Below are positions 1 to 10,284 of a DNA stretch of 18,161 bases, in pieces. The position numbers were made by a program, and so were the translations under genes. Each line of letters opens with the position of its first letter. Positions within the stretch are counted from its first letter, which is position 1. Origin of the DNA: Physocladia obscura (taxonomy: Eukaryota > Chytridiomycota > Chytridiomycetes > Chytridiales > Chytriomycetaceae); assembly GCA_027596945.1 (NCBI GenBank), contig JADGJH010000191.1, forward strand, positions 7,786-25,946, read 5' to 3'. The notes under the pieces were generated by a model. That model did no database searches. It saw only the letters and a program-made list of their open reading frames with translations, and was not told the DNA's origin.

Positions 1-108
1 CCCCCCCCACCCACCCAAACTTTTTTTTCTTTCCCTCCCCCCCCCTCGATCTTCCCTTTTTTTTTTGTTTTTTTTTTTGGTTTTTGGGCTGAAGTTGGCA
101 TTTCCCAG
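1..108. repeat. Low-complexity C/T-rich tract, probably intron end
   Basis: The first 80 or so bases are almost only C and T runs. They lead into a T-rich stretch and a CAG at 106-108. This looks like the polypyrimidine tract and acceptor of an intron in the WASP-like gene, because coding sequence with a WH1-domain ending starts directly after it. The homopolymer runs probably also explain why the sequence begins here, if this is a contig edge. Nothing else is seen in it. Confidence 0.5.
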
Positions 109-1833
109 AGAGATCGATGTTTTGCCGCATTGTCCTTTGCCGACGAAAGTGAAGCGAGTGAATTTGCTGACATCCTTCACGATGCCATTAAGGCATTTAC
201 GCGGGCCTCAATGACCGCCAAAATATCAGTCAATTCTGCGGCAGCTACATCTTCGTTTGCCCCGCAATCTCCGAGTCACTCTCAGCAACGCGCCAGTCTT
301 GTCTTGCCGCCAACAGTGATAAAGTCAATTTCAGCACCCATGGGTGTTGGTGCGCCTGCAACACCTGTTAGTTTATCGGAAAAAAAGCCTGCGAAAGACG
401 ATTCAGATGTTAAAAAGAGTGAAGGTGGATTTTTTTCATCGTTTGGAAGGAAAAAGACAGAGTCGACGAACGAAAAGAAAGAGAAGAAGAGCAAGGGAAA
501 GAGCAAGAATGCGGTTTCCAGCAAAATTGATAAGAGTATGATTTCTGCACCGTCAAATTTTGAGTAAGTTCCGTGTATGCGTGTGTGTTTTGATTATTGT
601 CTATACCGCACTAGGCACGTGAGCCATGTTGGTTTCAATCAAAACACCGGTTTCACCGCTCAAAATATCCCAATGGAATGGAAGGCAATCTTTGCGAAGG
701 CGGGAATTACAGAGGTTTCAATTGATTTAAACTAAGTATTGGAAATCTAACTTCAAATTTTCTTCAGGAGCAATTGGCTGATAAACACACAGCAAAGTTT
801 GTAAAGAAGTTTATGAAAGAAAACTCAGGTGCAGGGGGTATGCCAGCTGTTTCTGCATCTACTGCTTCTGGTGGAGGTTTGTAGTTTTTGCTTGCAATTT
901 TTTTTTTCATTCTCGTAATGCGACCAAAAAGCCCGTCGTGCACCACCTCCACCGCCACCATCTCGCCGCGCTCCGCCTCCGCCGCCGCCAACAAGATCAT
1001 CGGCTGGCCCTTCAACGACAAGTCGGTTTGACGCACCTCCAACTGTATCCCGTTATGACCCCCCACCGCCAGCACCAGCCAGGTATGAACCACCACCAGC
1101 ACCAGCTCGCTACGATCCACCGCCAGTTCCTTTTCGCAATGAACCACCACCAGCACCTGCGCGGCAAGCTCCATCACCGCCGGTGAGGCCTGATATCCCA
1201 AGCTACAACTCTCGCAACACTACATCAAGCGTTTCAGTGCCTCCACCAAGAGTTCCTCCGCGCAACGAGCCAAAGTTTGTCTTCAGGTTTAATCTTGTCA
1301 CATTTTAACTTTTGTCATTAGCTATGCATCTGCACCACTAGCGCCGCCAACCCCTTCGTTTGTAGGCGGCGCACCCCCACCACCGCCACCGCCACCGCCT
1401 ACAGGTATTCTTGTACTTGTATATTTTTTTATTGGGACTAAAATATCCGTGTAGGATTTGTACTTCCTTCAGTAGCTCCACAAGCTGCGACTCCTCCGGC
1501 ACCGCCAGCAAGATCTGTTGCAACAAACAACGGTGGTGGAGGAGGTCTACCAGGAGGAGGAGCGCCGGCAAGTTTGTTGGATGCTATTCGTAATGCAGGT
1601 GGTGTAAATGCGCTGAAACCATCTGCGTCCAGAGCTGATCCACCGCCGATGGCCCAAAATAATTCAAGCGGAGGTGGTGGCACCGATCTGGCCGAGGCAT
1701 TGAGACTTGCCTTGTTGAAAAAGAGAACTGTTGAGTCAGGTAGGATTTGAATTTAGTGTATTAAAATTTTATTAAAATATTTCTTTTGGCAGATTCCGAA
1801 GAAAGCGATGACGATGATGAAGGCGAATGGTAG
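109..1833 (+). CDS. LAS17: WASP/Las17-type Arp2/3 activator (5' partial)
   Basis: Nucleation-promoting factor that binds actin monomers and switches on the Arp2/3 complex for branched actin at endocytic sites and the cell cortex. Proposed exons: <109-563, 615-714, 768-876, 932-1286, 1322-1404, 1455-1739, 1793-1833, giving 475 visible residues. In order: the end of a WH1/EVH1 domain (CFAALSFADESEA, about residues 4-18); a lysine-rich stretch (about 112-134) just before a CRIB motif (ISAPSNFEHVSHVGF, 145-159) expected to bind GTP-loaded Cdc42/Rac; a long proline-rich region (about 220-390); a WH2 motif (SLLDAIRNAGGVNALK, about 407-422); a connector helix (DLAEALRLALLKKRTV); and an acidic tail ending in the conserved tryptophan (DDDDEGEW, 468-475). 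The frame is continuous across all six introns, of 35 to 55 nt. The WH1 domain start and the initiator are outside the window. A CRIB motif makes it closer to animal WASP than to yeast Las17, which lacks one. Confidence 0.93.
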
Positions 1834-1897
1834 TCTTTTTTTGGAATTGTTTTGAATGTTTGTTTTTTTCGAGATCTCTTATTGACAGTGTTTTTTG

Positions 1898-3414
1898 ATG
1901 AAAAATTCGATGAAGAAGTTGTTTCTGTTGCGATTGGCGTTTGCTGTTGCTGCGGTTTGCTTGACAATGACTGTGCTTGTTGCTGCGCCAAGTATTCTCG
2001 TAAGCACAGTAGGTAGCAAGCAGGCGCAGCGGAAGATTCGAAACATCAAGCACCCACGGCTTGCAATTGCTCTCAAGACTGGCAACCAAACAATCAGTCG
2101 CGCTGAGCTTGGCATCGCAACTTTCCTTAAAGATTATCCGCATTTAGTTATTGTCAGCGACAACGAAGCAACACTGGCTAACCGCCGCGTGATTGATGTT
2201 GTATCAGAATCTCCCAATTCAAAGCGAAAGTCAATGTCCAAAGCTCGTCGGAAAGATCCAGGAACTGAGAGTACTGAAGAAATTCTTTTGGCAGGCCATC
2301 AACTTGATATGCAGGGATGGTATGTCGTCAATGATCAGCACTCACCACGCTATAAATTTTCACTCAACTTTCTGAGCAGGGCGATGGATTCGCACAAATT
2401 TCTGCCAGGACTCCGCGTTCTTTTTTTGACATATCCAAATTCGGACTGGTATCTAATGATAGACGACGACGCTTACGTATTTCTCGATTCTTTAATCCCA
2501 TATTTGAATTACTGGAATTCTGCCAAACCGCTTTACCTTGGTAGTCCAAACCAATTTAGTGGATGTGATGGTGTCAAGAACTTTGGTGACGGTCCGCTAT
2601 TTGCGCATGGTGGAAGCGGAATACTGATTTCGCGACCCGCAATCGAGAGAATGCTCAAAATCGTTGATTCTTGTGTCAAAAAATACCAAGGTTGTTGGGC
2701 TGGAGATGTGCGGCTTGGCTTGTTGAGTATAAATTCCATATTAGTCTTTGGTTTTAATTTATGTGAAATTCTCGAAATTTTTCCAGATGTATGCGAGATG
2801 CTGGTATTCCGCTCACCCACCTTCCAGATGGGTTTCATGGAAACCCTCCAGATAGTCGATTCAATTTTGATCAAGATGCATGTGTTACACCCAAAGTATT
2901 GCACAAACTCTTACCGAAACAGGTAAACATAATAATAATCCTATAAGAACTCACTGAATATTGCAAGATGAAAAAATTACATGAATTAGTCGAATCCGCA
3001 AGAGAATCGTCTGCCAGCATAAAAGATGCTGGTTTTCCTTATCCAAACTACGGCCCAACTATATCAGAAGTTTATCAGGCCTTCCATGGTTCGTCATCAA
3101 AATCAACTAACGCGAGCATTGCTCGGGACCAATCACGGACTGGTATACATTTCAGACAGCTATGGTGGATTGCATCTGGGGAATCTTGTTTGGAAAAATG
3201 CCGCAACGAGCACAAGTGCGTATCATGGGTGTATGATCATAAAACGCGCAACTGTTGGCTCAAACAAATGCCTGGAACTGCAATTGAAAAAAAGGATATG
3301 AGCAGCGGCGTATTTGGGGAGAGGTATAGGTGCGGAACTTCACAAGAAACACGGAGCAATGAAAAGTTGAAAAGGCTCTGCTGGAGAAAGTGGTGGATAT
3401 GTATGTGGCGATAG
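1898..3414 (+). CDS. Fringe-like beta-1,3-glycosyltransferase with C-terminal PAN/apple domain
   Basis: Predicted type II Golgi glycosyltransferase of the GT31/Fringe group, which adds a sugar from a nucleotide-sugar donor to glycoproteins. Proposed exons: 1898-2721, 2787-2922, 2968-3414, giving 468 residues. A short basic N-terminus is followed by a membrane anchor (about residues 7-30). The metal-binding DDD triplet lies in DWYLMIDDDAYVFL (D189-D191). Further on come a GGSGILISRPA segment, GDVRLGL, and, after the first intron, GIPLTHLPDGFH and a DQDACVTPKVLHKL block, all in the family order. The last exon adds a cysteine-rich PAN/apple domain (about 380-442; C394, C398, C404, C416, C442). 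The first donor is chosen as GTTGAG at 2722 because only this restores the family motif. The gene starts 64 bp after the WASP stop. The acceptor substrate cannot be told from sequence; C1GALT-like or chitin/mucin-related roles are possible. Confidence 0.85.
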
Positions 3415-3508
3415 AAATATTACAACTTTTTTTTTCGTTTTCAAATTTCCATAAAAGCATTCATTTTCAATTCATTTCAATTTTCAAAAATAAAAACATA
3501 AAAAAAAA
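3415..3508. terminator. Convergent 3' ends of glycosyltransferase and MEX67
   Basis: Ninety-four AT-rich bases separate two converging genes. An AATAAA at 3489-3494 lies 75 nt after the glycosyltransferase stop and is a reasonable polyadenylation signal for it. The two transcripts very likely overlap at their 3' ends. No other feature is seen. Confidence 0.4.
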
Positions 3509-6366
3509 TCAAATCGGTTGGAAAACAAACGCAGCAGGAGGAATCTGGCCCTGGTAAAAAAAATAAAAATAAAAATGTTAGTAAACTATAATGCAAGATT
3601 TCTATTTCCCAACCCTAACGCTATTAAATGCACTCATTGCAGCTTCTCCATTCCATCCAACTTCATTCAAACACTGCGCTGCAAACTGATAATTTAAACC
3701 AGTGGTCTGTGCAAGTTGTAAGACAAGACTATGCTTCGCATCATCCTGCAAAAAATAAAATCAGAAACTTCGTGCTAAAATCTTTTATCATTACCAATTG
3801 AAACGCGTTCTTTAGCTGAGCCAAAGTCCCCATATCACTAGGTAACGCGCCAACAGCAGCAATAATACGACCATTATGAACAATACCACTGCTATTAACT
3901 TCAAAGGGTTTAGAACCGTGAGCTAATCCAAGCAATGGGCCGTTGGTAGGCTGTGCACTCATTTGAGAGCTGGGTTTATTGGCCCAGCTTCTTCCATGAA
4001 TAGACAACCGAATAACTAGCATGTCATTCAGAATGGCTAAATCCCAGCCAGCTTGTGCAGCGCTATTAAATACATATATGCTTGAGCATTCGTTGAAAAT
4101 ATGTATTATTTATCACCTTGATCCAGGAGGAGCAGGAATAAGAACAAACGTTCTTGTAAATGCCTTATTTTTATTCAATTGAACTGCAGAAAGGAATATC
4201 AGGCGCATAAAACACAATCAAATATATATTTATAAAGAAAAGACAAACCTTCTTCAAACTGGCCTTGAATGGTCAAAAGAATGACAACTGATCCATCCTG
4301 CATCTGCTGTTGAAAGGCATCAGCAACAAGCAATTGCTTATCAAACGACAAATTAATTGGGTGTTTCGTTTGTGGGAGTCGTGCGAAAAGTTCGCTGATT
4401 GACTTTACTCCTTTTGCCATCATCGAAAGACGTTTACTGGAATCTTTGCAACTGACGTGATTTCGATTATTTGCAAGCCATGTGTCAAATTGGCCAATCG
4501 AATATTTATTTTGGCTTGCTTTTTGCTTTCCATTACCAGCATTACGTACAGAAGGATTCACGGACACGGAAAACTGCGAATTTTCAGTATAAATTTCAGA
4601 AAGTGCAGGACGGTTTGAGTCAAACAGTGCCAAAAATCTGTTATAATGATCGTTTTTAACCCACAGATTTGAGAATAGTTTTACAGATATAAACAAGTAA
4701 ACTTACTTTGGGACAAATTGCTGAACTAAATTTGCAGTCACATCCGTATCCATAAAAGCACCCTTTTCAGTTTCTGGCAGATCGTCAGCAGATGGCAGAC
4801 CAATTTCCGGGAGGGCAACTTCCGCTTCAAATGGAATCATGTCTAACAGCTGAATACTTGGAAAAATCGCCTTTATCTTGCTGATTTGATTTTAGTTAGG
4901 AAAATGAAGTCCAAAAGATTTCAGTGAGAACAAGAATAAAATATTTATAGAATATTAAAAAAAACTGGGAAATAGTAAATTTTTATCATCTTCCAAAACT
5001 AACGTTCTATATCCAGTCAAGGCGGCTTCACCCTTTTTCGCTTCACGGTCATGAACAGGGTTTCGAGAAAACACAATTTCTCGCAAATTCTTAAGTTTAT
5101 CACCCCGAAGTCCTTCTAGATCCTTATAAGTTTGTATCATATTGTTTTCAAATGATAAGTTCTGGACCAATGGGCAGTAAACAGATAAGGTTTCGAATGG
5201 CTTCAAATTTGAAAGCTTATTTCCAGTAAAATTTATGCTTAATACCTGAATTTGATGATGATTAAAAATAACAAAACATAACAAACACATAAAAAAAAAA
5301 ACCAAGGTTTACATTTGGAAATAATTGACCCACAAGTTTGCATATAACAGGAGCAATTTTAGCAGTGTCTTGAACATCGGTTCCAAAACCAGAAAGTGAA
5401 GAATTTGATTGCATGGCTGGGTCATCAGGCAATGATTCCAGATTGACAAATTTATGATCTTCGTTGTATCTTGATCGCAAAATATCACTAATTAATGCAA
5501 TGACGTCTGGCTGTTGGGTAATTGCAGCAGTCTCGGATGCTGAGTCTTTCGCGGTCGAAGGGGTAATAGGATTGACAAGTTTGACAATAAGTGGCTGAAA
5601 ATAAAGAATTGAGTATTATACAACAGCTTATAAAAAGAATAAAACAATATACTTACCCTTCCTCCATTGTATTTCACTCCGGAAAGACCTCGCACGGCAT
5701 TTATTTGTTGCGGATTTTTTAATTTAATGATTATAGCATCTCCATCGAATGCATGCTGTTGAGGTTGAAATATGAATGAATATATTTCAATGATAACAAT
5801 AATAGTATATATACATTTATAATGTCGATAGTTGTGGTTGTAATTTGATTTTTGACGAATTCAAAAAAACTAATGGGGTCACTGTTCCGATCTTTCCAGT
5901 TCAGAATCGAAACTTCGTTCGTCAACGATGAAGCGGAACCATTGCGCAGATTTGAATTGCGAAAAGGCTGACTGCGAGAACCCATACCGTACGGATTTTG
6001 CCTCGAGCGGTTGCGCTGATTGTGAGGCACATCGTCAGGAGACTCTGAATCGAGGGTCAGCGGAGCAAAGCGACCGGCAGGATTTATGATAGCGAGACTT
6101 TTCGACAACGGATTGTTGAAGCTAGAAGTAGATAGGCGCATTCCAGCGTTAGCGTCGACAATAGAGTAGTCGATGGTTGGCTCATTGGAGGTGCTGTTGT
6201 TATTGCGGCGGCGAAAGTTGTGGCTGCCGTGGTTGTTGATAGTGCTGTATCCGCTACTGATGCTGGGGTTGGCGTTGGTGTTTGTGTTGGGGTTGTTCGT
6301 ATTCGTGTTTATAAAGGTTTTGTTCCCGAAACTTCCGCGTCCACGCCCACGCCCTCGTCCAGTCAT
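3509..6366 (-). CDS. MEX67: mRNA export receptor Mex67/NXF1 (TAP)
   Basis: Main mRNA export receptor; with its Mtr2/NXT1 partner it carries mRNPs through nuclear pores. Ten proposed exons (minus strand): 6366-5815, 5755-5657, 5594-5313, 5245-5004, 4880-4707, 4637-4249, 4183-4117, 4062-3795, 3745-3614, 3550-3509, giving 748 residues. The N-terminus (1-150) is an RG-rich, Asn/Ser-rich arm starting MTGRGRGRGRG. Next is an RRM-like domain (about 155-245; AFDGDAIIIKLKNP, GLSGVKYNGGRPLIVKL). Leucine-rich repeats follow (about 310-410; LSFENNMIQTYKDLEGL, VFSRNPVHD), then an NTF2-like domain (about 445-670; FLALFDSNRPALSEIYTENS, RTFVLIPAP, LAILNDMLVIR). A TAP-C/UBA-like domain closes it (692-748; TTGLNYQFAAQCLNEVGWN, ending GQIPPAAFVFQPI). 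The phase is continuous over all introns; the longest is 123 nt at 4881-5003. The start is the only ATG before the RG arm. It diverges from LIG4. Confidence 0.93.
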
Positions 6367-6700
6367 GTCAAGAGAGTAGTAGCAATAAGCAGTGATCACA
6401 CTCGGTTTAGCCAATTTAAATACTCCTTCGCTCGACTCCAAAGTAATCGAGAAGTAAAATCAGATACGGCACGCCCTGTGTTAGCTGTGTCTGTCTCCTG
6501 TTTGATAACTCGTATGATACGCTATCGTTCAGTATGTCTGCGCGTTGAACTGAACTGTTCTGCTTGTCCACACGGGAGTTGTGTGGGGATACGTTTCGTT
6601 CAGATTGTTGAAACAAAAAAGAAAATTCAAAAACCACTTGAATCTGCTAAATTAACGAATTGGCCCATAACACTCTTGTATTCCATATCAACCGCTCATT
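6367..6700. promoter_or_regulatory. Shared divergent promoter region of MEX67 and LIG4
   Basis: These 334 bases separate the start codons of MEX67 (minus) and LIG4 (plus). They must hold both 5' untranslated regions and promoters unless an unseen 5' exon exists. Open frames in it show no family motifs and look like chance. I see no clear TATA box or known fungal operator. Confidence 0.5.
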
Positions 6701-9700
6701 ATGTCGCTTCCATTTTCTTTGTTTGCCAAGGAACTCGACCGTATCCAGCGGACAAAGGGCCACAGCGCAAAGAAAGCCATTGTTGCTTTGATGCTGCGTG
6801 ATCGCCAGGTATTTGCACTCTTCCCTTGTTGGCCGTCTCTTACAGGCTTTTTCTTTTTTTATTTGTGTACGAAACATTCAATATTCAAAAAAAGGACGCT
6901 GAAACTGTTCTTGCTTTATTGTTACCACATCTTGATCAGCGTGTTCTGCAGATCAAAGATAAAGTCCTTGCTCGTATCTATGTTGACGCATTGGGAATTG
7001 AGGGGTATTTTTTGCTCACTTGTTGATCAATCAACAACTCTCCTTTTGTAGGACCACGTCAGCTGCAAGATTGCTTGATTGGCGTAATCCTGCGTTTATT
7101 ACTTCTGGTTTAGGCGATCCTGCTTTGAGTACTGTGGACTTTGCGCAATCTCTTTATTCTGTTATCCGCGATCGAATCTCTTCTTTGTCTTTGCAATCGC
7201 AACCTCTCACAGTACGCGATGTTAATCAAAAAATAAACGAGCTTGTCGCTGCAGATTCTCTGTAAAAATAAAACACAATCATAATACTATATGTAACTCA
7301 CTGTTCATTCGTAGAACAGTTTGGATCGCAAAACAATCATATCCTTTTTCGTAGCAAATTTAAATCCTACTGAGCATAAATGGCTTTCCCGCATTATTCT
7401 TAAAGAAATGAAACTTGGCATAACCGAAAAGACTGTGTTTGACGCATGGCATAAAGTTGGCAAAATGTAATTTTTGGTCAGACTAATTCCTTATCTTTCA
7501 CAGGAAGCTCAAGACTTGTACAATATCACTTCAAGTCTATCTCGTGTTGCAAAAGACTTGATTGATCCTAACGTTTCTGTTATCTCAAATTCAGTTGGTT
7601 TATTTGCTTTCTTAATCTTTGGTAGTATTCTAAAATTCCCTTAACTTCAGAGTGTGTCTCTGAATTTTCCTTTTAAACCTATGCTTGCAAAAAGTGTCAA
7701 GTCGCTTGATTCAGTCGAAAAACTTCGCCAGGGGAAGGCATTCTGGATCGAAACAAAGCTTGATGGTGAACGCATGCAATTACACAAATCTGGTATGTAG
7801 TTAATAAAGCTGATGGTTTCGTGGAACTAAAATTCGATGTCGCAAAATAGGCTCAAATTATAAATGGTTCAGCAGGAATGCCAAAGACTATACAAATTTA
7901 TACGGTGCCTACAAGGATCAAAAACTTGCGCGCCATATCCACGTTGCTTTTCTACCAACAGTGGATACTTGTGTTCTAGACGGCGAAATGATGTCATTTA
8001 ATGTTTCAACGAGCCTATTTGAGTCGTTTGGAAATTTGAAAACAGCTGCAAACTTGTTTAATGCAGATGGCGAAACGGCAACTTCAAAACCTGTTTATAT
8101 AGCCTTTGACATTTTGCTGTACAACAACAAAAGTTTGCTTGAGAGTCCATTGCGCGACCGGCGCAAGCTCTTGTCAATGATTTTGAAAGATTCGAAAGGG
8201 CGCATTGAAATTCTGTCATATGCTGAGGGTAATACAACAGAAGATGTTGTTAAAGCACTAGATTCGAGTATGATGAGACGAGAAGAAGGAATCGTTGTGA
8301 AAAATCCCGATTCAGACTATTTGCTCAATGATCGTGCAGGCGAATGGCTGAAAGTCAAAGTATGATTGATTTTTTAAACGTCAGTCAATATTTAATGTAA
8401 TATTATTTTGTTCAGCCGGATTACATTGACAGTCTTGGTGACGATCTTGATCTTGTACTGGTTGGCGGTTTTTTTGGATCTGGGTATCGATCAGGAAAGC
8501 TGAGCCATTTTATGTGCGCAGTCATTGACGACTCTAGTCCGCCTGATCAGAGACGATACATTACTTTTTGCAAAGTAATACTACCTTTTCTTTCCGTTAT
8601 ATATTATAATTGCTCACCAGCACATGAATATTATTGCATATATTAGTTTGGCAGTGGATACAAAGAAGACCAAATAGAAGAGATTTCGCACGAATCTGAA
8701 GGTCACTGGCAAGCGTATGATCACGTAAATCCGCCCGCATGGTTCATACACCCACCAACATCTAAAGAACGTCCAAATATGATTATTCATCCCAGCCATG
8801 CACGTGTCGTGACTGTTAAAGCCGCTGAAGTTGTCGAAAGCACACAATACGGATCTGGTTATACGCTGCGATTCCCTCGTTTCGTAACCGTGCGCCAAGA
8901 CAAGGATGTAGGTGACGGGCTTTCGAAGACTGAGCTTGAAGAATATATCCACAATAATGAGGGGCGAATGCAGAGTCGAAGATTTGGTGGTGGAGACGGT
9001 GGCGATTTTGATGGGAAAGGAAAGCGAGATTCGCTGAAAAAAGTTTCCCGGAGGTTCACGGCTGCTGTTGTTCGGGCAGAGTATCAAGGGGTGAAAGTCG
9101 AGAGAAATGAGAAATTGGATGAAATTTTCAAGGGAATGGAATTTTGCGTTATTCCTGGTGCTGTCATAAATGTTGAAGGAGAATGTTTGAAGCATGAACT
9201 TGAACGCGAGATTATGAAGCACGGTGGAACTTGTGTCCAAAATCCACAAGCTGACTCAACTACTTGCGTTATCGCGGATAAGATTTGTTGAGTATAAACT
9301 TGTGACTTGTTTATATTTTAAATCACTAAAATTTTTTGATAGTGCTAAAAGTTGCCAATCTGATGAAAGAAAAAGTTCGAAAAGATGGAACGAAAGAAAA
9401 ACTTTTTGACATTGTTAAAGCGGAGTGGGTTTTGGCATGCATTGATTCAAAAGAACGGTTGCCTTTCGAGCCGAGGTTTGTATTCTTTTTGTATTTTGTG
9501 CCAATTCTGTTTTTCACCAAATTCTTTTTAGATACATGTTATTCGCATCAAATGTAACAAAAAAACATTTCAAGAAAGTCAATGACAAATTTGGTGACAG
9601 TTTTACGCGTGATGTGACTGTGGACTCTTTGCGAGAGGTAAATTCATCAAATTTTGCCTGTTTGTTGTTACTAATTTGATCTTTCCACTAGTTGTTTGAA

Positions 9701-10246
9701 AGCTTGCCTCCTAGGAATTTTCATACAACTAAACGCAACCTGGGCCCAATTGAGGAAATTGAAACACGACAGAAGCAAAGCAAAATCGTATCAGAAATAG
9801 AACACAAATATGGGCTTGAAACAAATATAGCACGAAAATTCCGAAATTTCAGTGTGTATTTAGATCTAACTGACACAATTTTTGTTTCATCGAAAATGCT
9901 TGGTGCGGGCACTGTGGATGTTAATGGAGTTGTTGTTGTTGACGATGGTGATGACCAAGGAAAAGACAAAATGATGGAGGAAATTACGAACAGCGATTAT
10001 AACTCCGTATGTATGCTCGAACCTGAAATACTAAGCCGAGGTGGGCAGGTAGAAACTGTGTTGGGGCCATGGACAACTCATATAGTGATCGGATCGGCGG
10101 AAGTTGATTATCCAATCAGGACAGTGAAGCAGCAGCAGGAACGGGAGCAACTCTTCTTGAAACTGCTACTATTTTACCCACAGCGGCATTTGCGGCGTCC
10201 AAATATTGTTTCTACTTTATGGGTGAAGTCTGAGTTTGAAAACTGA
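6701..10246 (+). CDS. LIG4: DNA ligase IV, ATP-dependent
   Basis: Seals double-strand breaks in non-homologous end joining together with an XRCC4/Lif1 partner in the nucleus. Twelve proposed exons: 6701-6808, 6895-7004, 7052-7261, 7320-7455, 7504-7593, 7651-7792, 7851-8359, 8416-8574, 8647-9286, 9343-9475, 9532-9637, 9692-10246, giving 965 residues, normal for the family. The N-terminal DNA-binding domain (about 1-215) has LLPHLDQRVLQIKDKVLAR and KWLSRIILKEMKLGI. The nucleotidyltransferase core carries motif I in FWIETKLDGERMQLHK, with K254 as the residue adenylated by ATP. It also has FSRNAKDYT, LDGEMMSFN, EEGIVVKNPDS and EWLKVKPDYID. The OB-fold has VGGFFGSGYRSGKLSHFMCA and motif VI FPRFVTVRQDK. 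Two BRCT domains follow (about 645-750 and 830-960). The acceptor at 7319 and the donors GTTGGC (7456) and GTTGAG (9287) were chosen to keep frame. It stops 38 bp before the aminopeptidase start. Confidence 0.95.
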
Positions 10247-10284
10247 ATGATTATTCATTGCATCATTTTTGAATCAAAAAGAAA

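Noticed and set aside
764..1201. A minus-strand 145-residue frame opposite the WASP proline-rich region
   Set aside because: GC-rich proline codons commonly leave the opposite strand open; the plus strand has the continuous WASP domain order.
2727..2786. Use of the stronger-looking GTATAA donor in the glycosyltransferase gene
   Set aside because: It shifts the frame and destroys the GIPLTHLPDGFH motif; the GTTGAG donor at 2722 keeps it.
6220..6801. A 193-residue plus-strand frame across the MEX67 start and the LIG4 start
   Set aside because: It is antisense to the RG-rich arm of MEX67 and overlaps the start of LIG4 in another frame; it has no family motif.
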